A stretch of DNA of 64,000 nt, taken from NCBI RefSeq assembly GCF_019266065.1, contig NZ_LPNR01000115.1:22754-86753 (forward strand), read 5' to 3'. Within the stretch, counting starts at the first letter, position 1. Every line of letters starts with the position of its first letter. The notes beneath the pieces are model-generated. The model was not told where the DNA came from and did no database searches. It saw only the letters and a program-made list of their open reading frames with translations. Source of the stretch: Nocardia sp. MH4 (GTDB lineage Bacteria > Actinomycetota > Actinomycetes > Mycobacteriales > Mycobacteriaceae). Below, piece after piece: positions 40,602 through 48,492 of the stretch. Made by a program: the position numbers and the translations under genes.

Positions 40602-42059
40602 GTGATCGGTCCGAGCGAGAACAATCCGGGAGCGACGGCGCAGCGCCGACGCAAGTCCACGTGGATCTGGGTATCGGCGGTGGTGGTCGCCCTGCTGGTG
40701 ATCGCGGGCGGGTTCGTCGCCATCGCGCGCCCGTGGACTCCCGAGTTCCGCCACGGCGGGCTCACCGTGGCCCCGCCGCCGTCCACCGATCAGCCCGTCG
40801 CCGAGGTCACCCCGGCCAAGTCGGACGCGCCCGCGCCGACGTCCGCCGGGATCGCCGCCGCGCTCGCGCCGGTCGTCGGCAGCCCCGACCTGGGCAGCTT
40901 CGCCGGTCAGGTGACCGACCCGACCAGCGGCGCGGTGCTGTGGAGCCAGGATCCGGCCAAGGCGATGATCCCGTCCTCGACGGCGAAGGTCATGCTGGTC
41001 GCGGCCGCGCTGCTCACGCTGCCCGACGATCAGCGGGTGGCGACCAGGGTCCTCGCCGGTGCGCCGGGGGAGCTGGTGCTCGTCGGCGGCGGCGATCCGA
41101 CCCTGACGACCAGGGCCGACGGCGGCTACTACACCGACGGCGCCCGGATCGCCGAGCTGGCCGCGCGGATCAAGGCGACCGGCAGGCAGGTCAGCGCGAT
41201 CGTCGTCGACACCTCCGCCTATCGCGGGCCGACGATGGCCTCGGGCTGGGACCCGGTCGATATCCCCGAGGGCTCGATCACCCCGATCGAGCCGATCATG
41301 CTCGACGGCGGGCGGTTCGATCCGTCGGCCGACTACTCGCCGCGCACCTCTACTCCCGCGCTCGACGCCGGACGCGCGCTGGCCGCCGAACTCGGCGTCG
41401 ACCCCGCCGCGGTGCGGGTCGGTCCGGCCGCGCAGAACGGCGCCGAGATCGCCAAGGTGGAATCGGCGCCGCTGCGAGTCCGGTTGCACGACATGATGAT
41501 CCACTCCGACAATGTGCTCGCCGAGACGATCGGGCGGGAACTGGCGGTCGCGACCGGGCACGAGGCGTCCTTCGCCGGGGCCGTCGCCGCCACCACCGCG
41601 GCGCTGACCAACGCCGGATTCGACATCGCCGGACTGCATCTGGCCGACAACAGCGGGCTGTCCGTCGACGACCGGGTGCCGCCGCGGCTGCTCGACGCCA
41701 TCATCGCCACCGCCGCCGAGCCCACCGGCGACGCCGCCGTGGCACCGGCCGGAACGCAGGCCAAGCCCGAGAACGACCCGCGCGCAGCGGCTCTCGCGCC
41801 GCTGCTGGACGACCTGCCGGTCGCGGGCGGTACCGGGACGCTGGCGCCGCGCTTCGTCACCCAGAACCGCCAGGGCGCGGGCTGGGTGCGGGCCAAGACC
41901 GGAACTCTGAGTGTCGCCAGCGCGTTGGTCGGATATGTGCTCGACCGCGACGGCCGGGTACTGACCTTCGCGCTGATGTCCAATGATCGGTTGCCGGAGG
42001 TCAGCAGGCCCGCCCTCGACGCGGTGGCCGGTGCCCTGCGCAACTGCGGATGCTCCTGA
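40602..42059 (+). CDS. dacB: D-alanyl-D-alanine carboxypeptidase/endopeptidase, PBP4 (S13) type
   Basis: Protein of 485 residues with an N-terminal membrane anchor (WIWVSAVVVALLVIAGGFVA), then an S13 penicillin-binding domain. It carries SxxK in PSSTAKVMLVAAAL, SDN in HSDNVLAETIGR and KTG in RAKTGTLSVAS, and acts on peptidoglycan stem peptides outside the membrane. GTG 40602 follows GAGGGAGAGACGACG. The frame stays open further upstream to 40392, which would overlap ppa. Same position as Rv3627c in mycobacteria. Confidence 0.93.
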   Translation: MIGPSENNPGATAQRRRKSTWIWVSAVVVALLVIAGGFVAIARPWTPEFRHGGLTVAPPPSTDQPVAEVTPAKSDAPAPTSAGIAAALAPVVGSPDLGSFAGQVTDPTSGAVLWSQDPAKAMIPSSTAKVMLVAAALLTLPDDQRVATRVLAGAPGELVLVGGGDPTLTTRADGGYYTDGARIAELAARIKATGRQVSAIVVDTSAYRGPTMASGWDPVDIPEGSITPIEPIMLDGGRFDPSADYSPRTSTPALDAGRALAAELGVDPAAVRVGPAAQNGAEIAKVESAPLRVRLHDMMIHSDNVLAETIGRELAVATGHEASFAGAVAATTAALTNAGFDIAGLHLADNSGLSVDDRVPPRLLDAIIATAAEPTGDAAVAPAGTQAKPENDPRAAALAPLLDDLPVAGGTGTLAPRFVTQNRQGAGWVRAKTGTLSVASALVGYVLDRDGRVLTFALMSNDRLPEVSRPALDAVAGALRNCGCS

Positions 42060-42071
42060 GAGCGGGTGGCG

Positions 42072-43136
42072 ATGACCGAGGACAAGACCGGGCGCACGAC
42101 CTCCGGATTCAGCGGTGCGGTGGACTGGCGGCTCGCCGCCCGCACCGGCGCCGTGCTCGCGCCCGCCGGACCGCGCACCTCCCGGCAGACCGCCGAACAG
42201 GTCGTCGCCGAGCTGGCCACCGCGTCGGTGCGGGCCGAAGGGCCGGTGCGTGAGGTCAGCGGACTGCTCGACGACCGGCCGGTGCCGGAGGCCAGGATCG
42301 TCGATCGGCCCGGCTGGATCGCCGCCGCCGCCGATTCGATGGCCGTGCTCACCGGCACCGAGGCCGTCTCGACCACCGGCAAGCTCGTCGGCAAGCCGGC
42401 GGGGTTGCAGGCCGGGACCATGCTGGCGTTCCTGTCGACGGCGATCCTCGGCCAGTACGACCCGTTCACCGGGGAGGACGGCACGCTGCTGCTGGTCGCG
42501 CCCAATATCCTCGGCGTGGAGCGGGCGCTCGGCGTCGACCCGGCCGACTTCCGGCTCTGGGTCTGCCTGCACGAGGTGACCCACCGGGTGCAGTTCTCCT
42601 CGGCGCCGTGGCTGGCCGACTACATGCGCGCCAATGTCGACATCCTCAGCGAGGTCGGTGAGGAGCCGATGAGCGAGATGCTGAGCAGGCTGCTCGCCGA
42701 GGTGCGCCAGCGGCGCAACGGCGACACCGCCGACGACCCCAACAGCCGTGGCGTCGTCGGCCTGCTGCGCGCCGCGCAGGCCCCGCCGCAGCGCGAGGCG
42801 CTGGACCGGCTGCTCATGCTCGGCACGCTGCTCGAAGGCCACGCCGATCACGTCATGGACGCTGTCGGACCCGCCGTCGTCCCGACCGTCGCCGATATCC
42901 GCCGCGCCTTCGACCAGCGCCGGAAGAAGCCGACCAACCCGGTGCAGCGACTGCTGCGCGCGCTGCTCGGGGTGGACGCGAAGGTCGCCCAGTACGTGCG
43001 CGGGAAGAAGTTCGTCGACGCGGTGGTCGAGCGGGTGGGCGTCACGGAGTTCAACACGGTGTGGACGAACGCGGAGACACTGCCCCGTCTGGACGAGGTG
43101 GACGATCCGGGCCGCTGGATCGCTCGCGTGCTGTAA
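42072..43136 (+). CDS. DUF2342 zinc-dependent metalloprotease
   Basis: Protein of 354 residues matching the actinobacterial DUF2342 family (F420-biosynthesis-associated/zincin-like, Rv3626c type). It has CLHEVTHRVQF as the HExxH zinc site and a downstream EGHADHVMDAVG that supplies the third ligand. The enzymatic role is not established. It starts 12 bases after the dacB stop (ATG 42072; GTG 42066 also possible), so it is in an operon with dacB and probably tilS and hpt. No signal peptide. Confidence 0.92.
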   Translation: MTEDKTGRTTSGFSGAVDWRLAARTGAVLAPAGPRTSRQTAEQVVAELATASVRAEGPVREVSGLLDDRPVPEARIVDRPGWIAAAADSMAVLTGTEAVSTTGKLVGKPAGLQAGTMLAFLSTAILGQYDPFTGEDGTLLLVAPNILGVERALGVDPADFRLWVCLHEVTHRVQFSSAPWLADYMRANVDILSEVGEEPMSEMLSRLLAEVRQRRNGDTADDPNSRGVVGLLRAAQAPPQREALDRLLMLGTLLEGHADHVMDAVGPAVVPTVADIRRAFDQRRKKPTNPVQRLLRALLGVDAKVAQYVRGKKFVDAVVERVGVTEFNTVWTNAETLPRLDEVDDPGRWIARVL

Positions 43137-43404
43137 CCACCGCTCCAGGATTTCCGGTCCGCCACCGGGGTTTCGTCGGCGGCCGATGGTGCCGCCGTGA
43201 GCGGGTTCGCCCGTCCCCGGCGCGTCACCCAGGTGCTCGCGATGGTCTGTTGCGCCGGGTGGCTGGGTAGCCTGCGTGCATGGGGATCATGCCCGGGGCT
43301 GTCAGGCCGTTGCCGAATCGGCGGCTGTTCGCGGGTGGGGAGCGGACTCATCGTGGTGCCGTGGTGGTGGGGCGGCCTGGGGTCGGCCGCTCTCGCGGTG
43401 CTCG

Positions 43405-44424
43405 ATGACGGGCCGGCGGCGGCTTCCGGAGACTGCCGCGGTGCTGGCCGTGCGGCGGGGCGTGCGGGACTGGGTCGCGGCGCGGGGTGGGCCGAGGCCG
43501 GTGGTGGTCGGGCTCTCCGGCGGCGCCGATTCGCTGGCGTTGGTCGCGGCCGCTGTCGTCGAGGCGGGAGACGTGACGGCGGTCGTGGTGGATCATCGGT
43601 TGCAGGACGGGTCGGGGGAGGTGGCCGCACGGGCGGCCGAGCAGGCGCGGGCATTGGGGTGTGTGGACGCCGAGGTGCTCGCGGTCGAGGTCGGGCGCGA
43701 CGGTGGGGTCGAGGCGGCGGCGCGGGCGGCCAGGTACGCGGCCCTGGAGTCGGTGCGCGGGGAGCGGCCGGTGCTGCTCGGACACACCCTCGACGATCAG
43801 GCCGAGACCGTCCTGCTCGGGTTGGCTCGCGGGTCGGGCGGGCGTTCGCTCCAGGGCATGGCGGCCTGGAACGCACCGTGGGGGCGGCCGTTGCTGGCGG
43901 TGCGGCGGGCGCGGACGCGGCAGATGTGCGCCGATCTCGGCATCGAGCCGTGGGAAGACCCGCACAACCTCGATCCGGCCTACACCCGGGTGCGGGTGCG
44001 CACCGAAATCCTTCCGCTGCTCGAGGAGGTACTCGGCGGCGGGGTGGCGCAGGCCTTGGCGCGCACGGCCGACCAGCTGCGGGCCGACGGCGAGGTGCTC
44101 GGTGTGCTCACCGCCGACCTGCTGCGCGCGGCGATCGTGCCCGAGGGTGGCCCCGGCGACACTGATCGACCGGCACTGTCGATCGAGATCCTGGCCACTG
44201 CCGCCCCGGCGCTGCGGCGCCGCGCGATCCGGGCCTGGCTCGCCGAACAGGGCATCGGCGGCGTGCTGAACGCTCATTTACAAGCGATCGACGAACTCGT
44301 GAGCAACTGGCGCGGCCAGGGCGGGGTGGCGGTGGCCGGCGGCAGCAGGGACCACAGGTTGGTCGTGGCGCGCGCGCATGGCACGCTGACGGTACGCGCG
44401 CAGCCGCGAAACGATGCCACATAA
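43405..44424 (+). CDS. tilS: tRNA(Ile)-lysidine synthase
   Basis: ATP-dependent enzyme of 339 residues that converts C34 of tRNA-Ile(CAU) to lysidine, which changes decoding from Met to Ile. The PP-loop SGGADSLALVAAAV (about residues 39-52) and HTLDDQAETVLLGLARGSGG identify the N-terminal domain; a TilS central domain follows (ARTADQLRADGEVLGVL). The C-terminal domain is reduced, as in actinobacteria. ATG 43405 is the start chosen; the frame opens earlier, at 43276. The 43137-43404 interval holds no recognisable gene. Confidence 0.93.
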   Translation: MTGRRRLPETAAVLAVRRGVRDWVAARGGPRPVVVGLSGGADSLALVAAAVVEAGDVTAVVVDHRLQDGSGEVAARAAEQARALGCVDAEVLAVEVGRDGGVEAAARAARYAALESVRGERPVLLGHTLDDQAETVLLGLARGSGGRSLQGMAAWNAPWGRPLLAVRRARTRQMCADLGIEPWEDPHNLDPAYTRVRVRTEILPLLEEVLGGGVAQALARTADQLRADGEVLGVLTADLLRAAIVPEGGPGDTDRPALSIEILATAAPALRRRAIRAWLAEQGIGGVLNAHLQAIDELVSNWRGQGGVAVAGGSRDHRLVVARAHGTLTVRAQPRNDAT

Positions 44425-44472
44425 TGGATCGGCCCGGTCGGGATCGACACCACTGAAGGGAAACCCACTTCC

Positions 44473-45024
44473 GTGTACGGAGACGACATCGCATCGGTGC
44501 TGATCACCGAAGACGAGATCAAAGCCAAGATCGAAGAACTGGCCGAGATCGTCGCGAAGCGATACCCGCCGGATTCCCCCGAGGGCGACCTCCTGCTGGT
44601 CTGCGTGCTCAAGGGCGCGATCTTCTTCATGACCGACTTCGCCAGGGCACTGCCGATCCCCACCCAGCTCGAGTTCATGGCCGTCTCGTCCTACGGCTCG
44701 TCCACCTCGTCCTCGGGCGTCGTGCGCATCATGAAGGACCTGGACAAGGACATCGCGGGCCGCAACGTGCTGATCGTCGAGGACATCATCGACTCCGGCC
44801 TGACCCTGTCCTGGCTCAAGCGCAACCTGTCCACCCGCAACCCGGCCTCGCTGGAAGTGGTGACCCTGCTGCGCAAGCCCGACGCGCTGCGCACCCCGGT
44901 CGACGTCGCCCACGTGGGCTTCGACATCCCGAACGAGTTCGTCGTCGGTTACGGCCTCGACTACGCCGAGCGCTATCGCGACCTGCCCTTCATCGGCACG
45001 CTGGACCCGAAGGTCTACTCCTAG
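44473..45024 (+). CDS. hpt: Hypoxanthine phosphoribosyltransferase
   Basis: Purine salvage enzyme of 183 residues making IMP/GMP from hypoxanthine/guanine and PRPP. The PRPP-binding motif VLIVEDIIDSGLTLSWL is clear; the N-terminal LLLVCVLKGAIFFMTDFARA and the base-binding KPDALRTPVDVAHVGFDIPN also match HGPRTase. GTG 44473 is the start and GAAGGGAAACC lies upstream. It follows tilS by 48 bases, as in M. tuberculosis (Rv3625c-Rv3624c). Its end overlaps the convergent TetR gene by four bases. Confidence 0.96.
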   Translation: MYGDDIASVLITEDEIKAKIEELAEIVAKRYPPDSPEGDLLLVCVLKGAIFFMTDFARALPIPTQLEFMAVSSYGSSTSSSGVVRIMKDLDKDIAGRNVLIVEDIIDSGLTLSWLKRNLSTRNPASLEVVTLLRKPDALRTPVDVAHVGFDIPNEFVVGYGLDYAERYRDLPFIGTLDPKVYS

Positions 45025-45620
45025 TCCACCGGCGCGAAGGCGCGCAGGACCGTCTCGACCAGGGCATCGGCGAAGGACGCGTCCAGCTGGCCGGAGCGCG
45101 GTAGCCAGCGCTGGGTGATCGGTCCGTAGAGCAGGTCGACGACCAGATCCAGGTCGGCGTCGGCCCGCAACTGTCCGGCGCGCTGTGCCGCGGCCAGCCG
45201 TCGGACCTTGGCCGCGTGCACCGGCTGTTCCAGTTTCTCGCGATAGAGCGCGGCCAGCGTGGGATCGTTGATGACCTCGGTGAGCACGGCGCGGATCGGC
45301 GCGTCGAACGCGGGATCGGCGAATTCGGCGACCGTCGCGCGCAGCACGGTCTTCAGGTCGGCCGCGATGTCACCGGTATCCGGCAGCTCGACGCCGCCGC
45401 CGTCGGGGTTCTCGCTCTGCGCGAGCAGGGCGTCGAAGACCACCGCGCCCTTGGACGGCCACCACCGGTAGATCGTCTGCTTGCCGACCCCGGCGCGCGC
45501 GGCGATGGCCTCGATGGTCAGCTTCGCGTAGGCGGTCTCGCCGACGAGTTCGCGGGTCGCGGTCAGGATCGCCGACCGGGACCGTTCGCTGCGGCGGGCG
45601 CTGTCCGGGGTTCGTGCCAT
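45021..45620 (-). CDS. TetR family regulator
   Basis: Protein of 199 residues with an N-terminal HTH: SRSAILTATRELVGETAYAK, LTIEAIAARAGVGKQTIYRW and WPSKGAVVFDALLA. The C-terminal ligand domain carries LREKLEQPV-like and LVVDLLYGPITQRWL sequence (TetR_C_33-type). ATG 45620 is the natural start; the frame runs to 46148. It is divergent from the SDR gene, and two GAGACG-NNN-CGTCTC sites lie between them, so it probably represses itself and the SDR gene. Confidence 0.93.
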   Translation of the reverse strand: MARTPDSARRSERSRSAILTATRELVGETAYAKLTIEAIAARAGVGKQTIYRWWPSKGAVVFDALLAQSENPDGGGVELPDTGDIAADLKTVLRATVAEFADPAFDAPIRAVLTEVINDPTLAALYREKLEQPVHAAKVRRLAAAQRAGQLRADADLDLVVDLLYGPITQRWLPRSGQLDASFADALVETVLRAFAPVD

Positions 45621-45647
45621 GGGCGCGAGTCTAGCGCGAAATGAAAC

Positions 45648-45718
45648 GAGACGTTCCGTCTTGACAATCGCTCGATCATGCTCCATCCTCGTCATCAGCA
45701 AGTGAGACGAACCGTCTC
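45648..45718. promoter_or_regulatory. Two TetR operator sites and the SDR promoter
   Basis: Site 1, 45648-45662: GAGACG-TTC-CGTCTT; site 2, 45704-45718: GAGACG-AAC-CGTCTC (perfect). Between them TTGACA (45661-45666) with CATCCT 17 bases later forms a promoter for the SDR gene, overlapped by site 1 at its -35. Binding at both sites would block it. Confidence 0.82.
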
Positions 45719-45741
45719 GTCGCACATGGAGGAGGACTCGC

Positions 45742-46572
45742 ATGACCCGCGCAGACAACGAAGCCCGCACCTGGTTCATCACCGGCGCCTCGCGGGGACT
45801 CGGCCGGGCCTTCGCCGAGGCGGCCCTCGCCGCCGGTGACCGGGTCGTCGGCGTCGCCCGAGACGTCACGCCGCTCGACGATCTGGTCGCCGCCGCCGAC
45901 GGGCGACTGGTCGCCTTCGCGCTCGACGTCGCCGATCGCGCGGCCGTCTTCGCCGGCGTGCGGCGGGCGTTCGACGCGTTCGGCCGGCTCGACGTGGTCG
46001 TCAACAACGCGGGCGGCGTGGTGCTCGGCATGCTCGAGGAACTCACCGAGCAGCAGGCCCGCGACCATCTGGACGTCAACTTCTTCGGCGCGCTGTGGGT
46101 GAGCCAGGCCGTGGTGCCGCTGCTGCGCGAGCAGGGGTCCGGCCACATCCTCCAGGTGTCCTCGATGGGGTCGGCGGGCGGCTTCGCGGCGACCGGCGTC
46201 TACAGCGCGGGCAAGGCGGCCCTCGACGCGATGAGCGAGGCGCTGGCCATGGAGGTGGAACGGTTCGGCATCGCCGTCACCATCGTTCAGCCCGGCGGCT
46301 ACGAGACCGGTCTGTTCACCACCGGGCTCACCATGACCGACCAGCACCCGGCCTACGCCCCGGTCCGCGCCTGGCTCGAGGAGATGTGGAGCGAGTCGAA
46401 GGACGCCGACCCGGGCGCGGCCGCGGCCGTCGTCATCCGCCTGGTGGACATGGACGCGCCGCCGAAGCGGATCGTCCTGGGCGACGCGGCCTTCGACATG
46501 GTCGCCGACCTCGGCGCGGCCCGCACGGCCGAACTCGCGAAGTGGGAGGAGTTGAGCCGTCAGGCGGGCTGA
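45742..46572 (+). CDS. Short-chain dehydrogenase/reductase
   Basis: NAD(P)-dependent SDR of 276 residues. The Rossmann motif is FITGASRGLGRAFAEAALAA, the structural motif VVNNAGG, and the active site has Ser in LQVSSMGSAGG and YSAGKAAL (Tyr-x-x-x-Lys). ATG 45742 follows GGAGGAGG. It is divergent from the TetR gene and controlled by the shared operators, so it is likely induced by a compound sensed by that regulator. The last 13 bases overlap the convergent kinase gene. Confidence 0.94.
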   Translation: MTRADNEARTWFITGASRGLGRAFAEAALAAGDRVVGVARDVTPLDDLVAAADGRLVAFALDVADRAAVFAGVRRAFDAFGRLDVVVNNAGGVVLGMLEELTEQQARDHLDVNFFGALWVSQAVVPLLREQGSGHILQVSSMGSAGGFAATGVYSAGKAALDAMSEALAMEVERFGIAVTIVQPGGYETGLFTTGLTMTDQHPAYAPVRAWLEEMWSESKDADPGAAAAVVIRLVDMDAPPKRIVLGDAAFDMVADLGAARTAELAKWEELSRQAG

Positions 46573-48461
46573 GGCCGGGTGCCGACCACCCGCAGCAGCG
46601 CGCGGATATCGCCCTCGATGGCGCGGAACAGCGCGTAGCAACCGGCGAAGCCCAACGCCCCGCCCACACAGATGGCGCGGAGCAGGGTGGTGGTCGACAA
46701 CAGATCCGGTATCGGCAGGAAGGTCGCGCTCGCGATCGCGAGCAGGGGAATCGACGCGGCCGTCATGAGATAGCGGTGACAGTGCCCGACCAGCCCCGTC
46801 AGCGCCGCGCCGTCGGCGCGGAAGTCCTGTCCGTGGTGCACGAACAGCGGGTAGACGCAGCGCGTGAGATAGAGCGTGATCAGGAAGAACGGGTAGGTCA
46901 TCGCGATGGCCGCGCTGATCGCCGCCGCGATGAGGAAGTGCACCGCCGTGCGCACGGTCAGGCCGTTGCCCGTCAGCGCGATCGTGACGGCGAAGACGAC
47001 GGCCGCCGACAGCCACAGAACGACCGCCACCGCGACGGCCTGATTGCCGAATCGCAGGCAGTCGCGCCGGGCGCGGTCGAGCGCGCCCGGCGAGCACCGC
47101 AGGCCCGCCCGTAATCGCCGGGGCACGATCAACAGCCGCCGGGCCAGGTAGATCAGCGTCACGGCGCCCATCGAGAAGAAGAGCACGTTCGTCACGCCCG
47201 CGACCGTCAGCAGGGTCGACCTGGTGCCGGGGTCGAGCCGGTCGACGATCAGCGCGGTGTTCAGCCGGGCGTTGTAGAGCGCGGCCAGCAGGTTGGGGAG
47301 CGCGATCGACAGCGCCAGGATGGGAAACAGGTACGGGCGCAGCCGGGCGCGCAGGCAGGTCGGCGGCGGGTCGACGAGGTCGCGGGCGCGCGGGTCCAGA
47401 CAGAGGTCGAACTGCGCGGCGAGGACACCGCCGTCGGGCCAGCGATCCGCGCGGTCGGCGGCCAGGCAGGTCAGCAGGACCCGGCGCAGCGCGGCGGGGC
47501 AGTCGGCGGGCACCTGCGCGAGCGCGGCGGCGGTGATGCCGTCGTCGCGACGTTCCAGGGCGGCGTCCAGGGCGATCTCCGGGCGCAGCTCGTCGAGCGG
47601 GACGGTGGTGTCGTCGAAGGGTTTGGCGCCGGTGAGCAGTTCCCACAGCAGCACGCCGAGGGAGTAGATGTCGGCGCGGGTGTCGAGGTCGGCGGCGGTG
47701 CGGTCGTAGCCGGGGTGGCAGGCTTCGAGCTGTTCGGGGGACATGTAGGCCAGTGAGCCGCCGAAGTAGGACACCGGGTCGGTGTCGGTCGAGCGACTGA
47801 AGCTGATGTTGAAGTCGGCGAGTTTGGGGATGCCCTCGGCGGTGAGCAGGACGTTGGCCGGTTTCACGTCGCGGTGCAGGACGCCGTTGCCCGTCGCGTG
47901 TCGCAGGGCGGCGGCTAGCCTGCTGCCCAGCCAGGCGACCGTTTCCGGCCAGCTCAGCCCGGCGATCTCGGTGCGCACAGGCGAGTCGGTGGGGCGGATC
48001 TCGCCCTTCTCCTCCATCGCCGTGTCGACGGCGTCGAGCAGCAGGGCGCTCGTGCGCTCGGCGGGCGGGGTCGCGCGGACCCAGCGCAGCACCCCGAGCA
48101 GGGTGCCGCCGGGCAGGAACTGCATGTACAGCAGCCGCAATCGCGGTGAGCCGTCAGCGGGCGCGTCGAGCACCTGCTGGTCGAACACGCGCACGATGTA
48201 GTCGTGGTCGAGCTGGGCCAGCGTCTGTGGCTCGCTGCCGGTGTCGGCGGAGATCTTCACCGCGACCAGCCGCTGCATCGATCGCTGCCGGGCCAGGAAG
48301 ACGCGGGCGAACGCGCCGGACCCGAGCTCGGTGAGCAGGTCGAAATCGCCGATCCTGGTGCCGACCGCGATCCGGTCGAGTCCGCGCCGATCGGTCGGAT
48401 GCGCCGCGCCGGTGCGGTCGAGCGCGGGTCGGGTCGCCTCGACGGTGCGTGTGGAGCTCAC
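46560..48461 (-). CDS. Membrane Ser/Thr protein kinase with DFN motif, third of three tandem paralogues
   Basis: Protein of 633 residues. The kinase domain (about residues 40-330) has a Gly-loop GSGAFARVFLARQ, Lys69 in VAVKIS, catalytic loop HRDVKPANVLL (Asp198), DFN (216-218, not DFG), SYFGGSLAYMSPEQ activation segment and DIYSLGVLLWELLTGAKPFD. A conserved insert with EEKGEIRPTD sits between lobes. From about residue 370 there are six predicted transmembrane helices with no extracellular sensor domain. It starts at GTG 48461, 32 bases after kinase B, and is the distal gene of the kinase operon. Target unknown. Confidence 0.9.
   Translation of the reverse strand: MSSTRTVEATRPALDRTGAAHPTDRRGLDRIAVGTRIGDFDLLTELGSGAFARVFLARQRSMQRLVAVKISADTGSEPQTLAQLDHDYIVRVFDQQVLDAPADGSPRLRLLYMQFLPGGTLLGVLRWVRATPPAERTSALLLDAVDTAMEEKGEIRPTDSPVRTEIAGLSWPETVAWLGSRLAAALRHATGNGVLHRDVKPANVLLTAEGIPKLADFNISFSRSTDTDPVSYFGGSLAYMSPEQLEACHPGYDRTAADLDTRADIYSLGVLLWELLTGAKPFDDTTVPLDELRPEIALDAALERRDDGITAAALAQVPADCPAALRRVLLTCLAADRADRWPDGGVLAAQFDLCLDPRARDLVDPPPTCLRARLRPYLFPILALSIALPNLLAALYNARLNTALIVDRLDPGTRSTLLTVAGVTNVLFFSMGAVTLIYLARRLLIVPRRLRAGLRCSPGALDRARRDCLRFGNQAVAVAVVLWLSAAVVFAVTIALTGNGLTVRTAVHFLIAAAISAAIAMTYPFFLITLYLTRCVYPLFVHHGQDFRADGAALTGLVGHCHRYLMTAASIPLLAIASATFLPIPDLLSTTTLLRAICVGGALGFAGCYALFRAIEGDIRALLRVVGTRPQPA
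47599..47714. repeat. 116-bp identical block shared with 49550-49665
   Basis: This stretch of the third kinase gene is base-for-base identical to 49550-49665 in the second, covering the region that encodes the activation-segment end and the DIYSLG helix. Identity at third codon positions points to recent duplication or gene conversion. Confidence 0.85.
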
Positions 48462-48492
48462 GCCGGGGGTACGGACGCGACCGTCGGGTGGT

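Noticed and set aside
43197..44165. 322-codon plus-strand frame across the tilS gene
   Set aside because: Out-of-frame reading of tilS with a very Gly/Arg-rich product.
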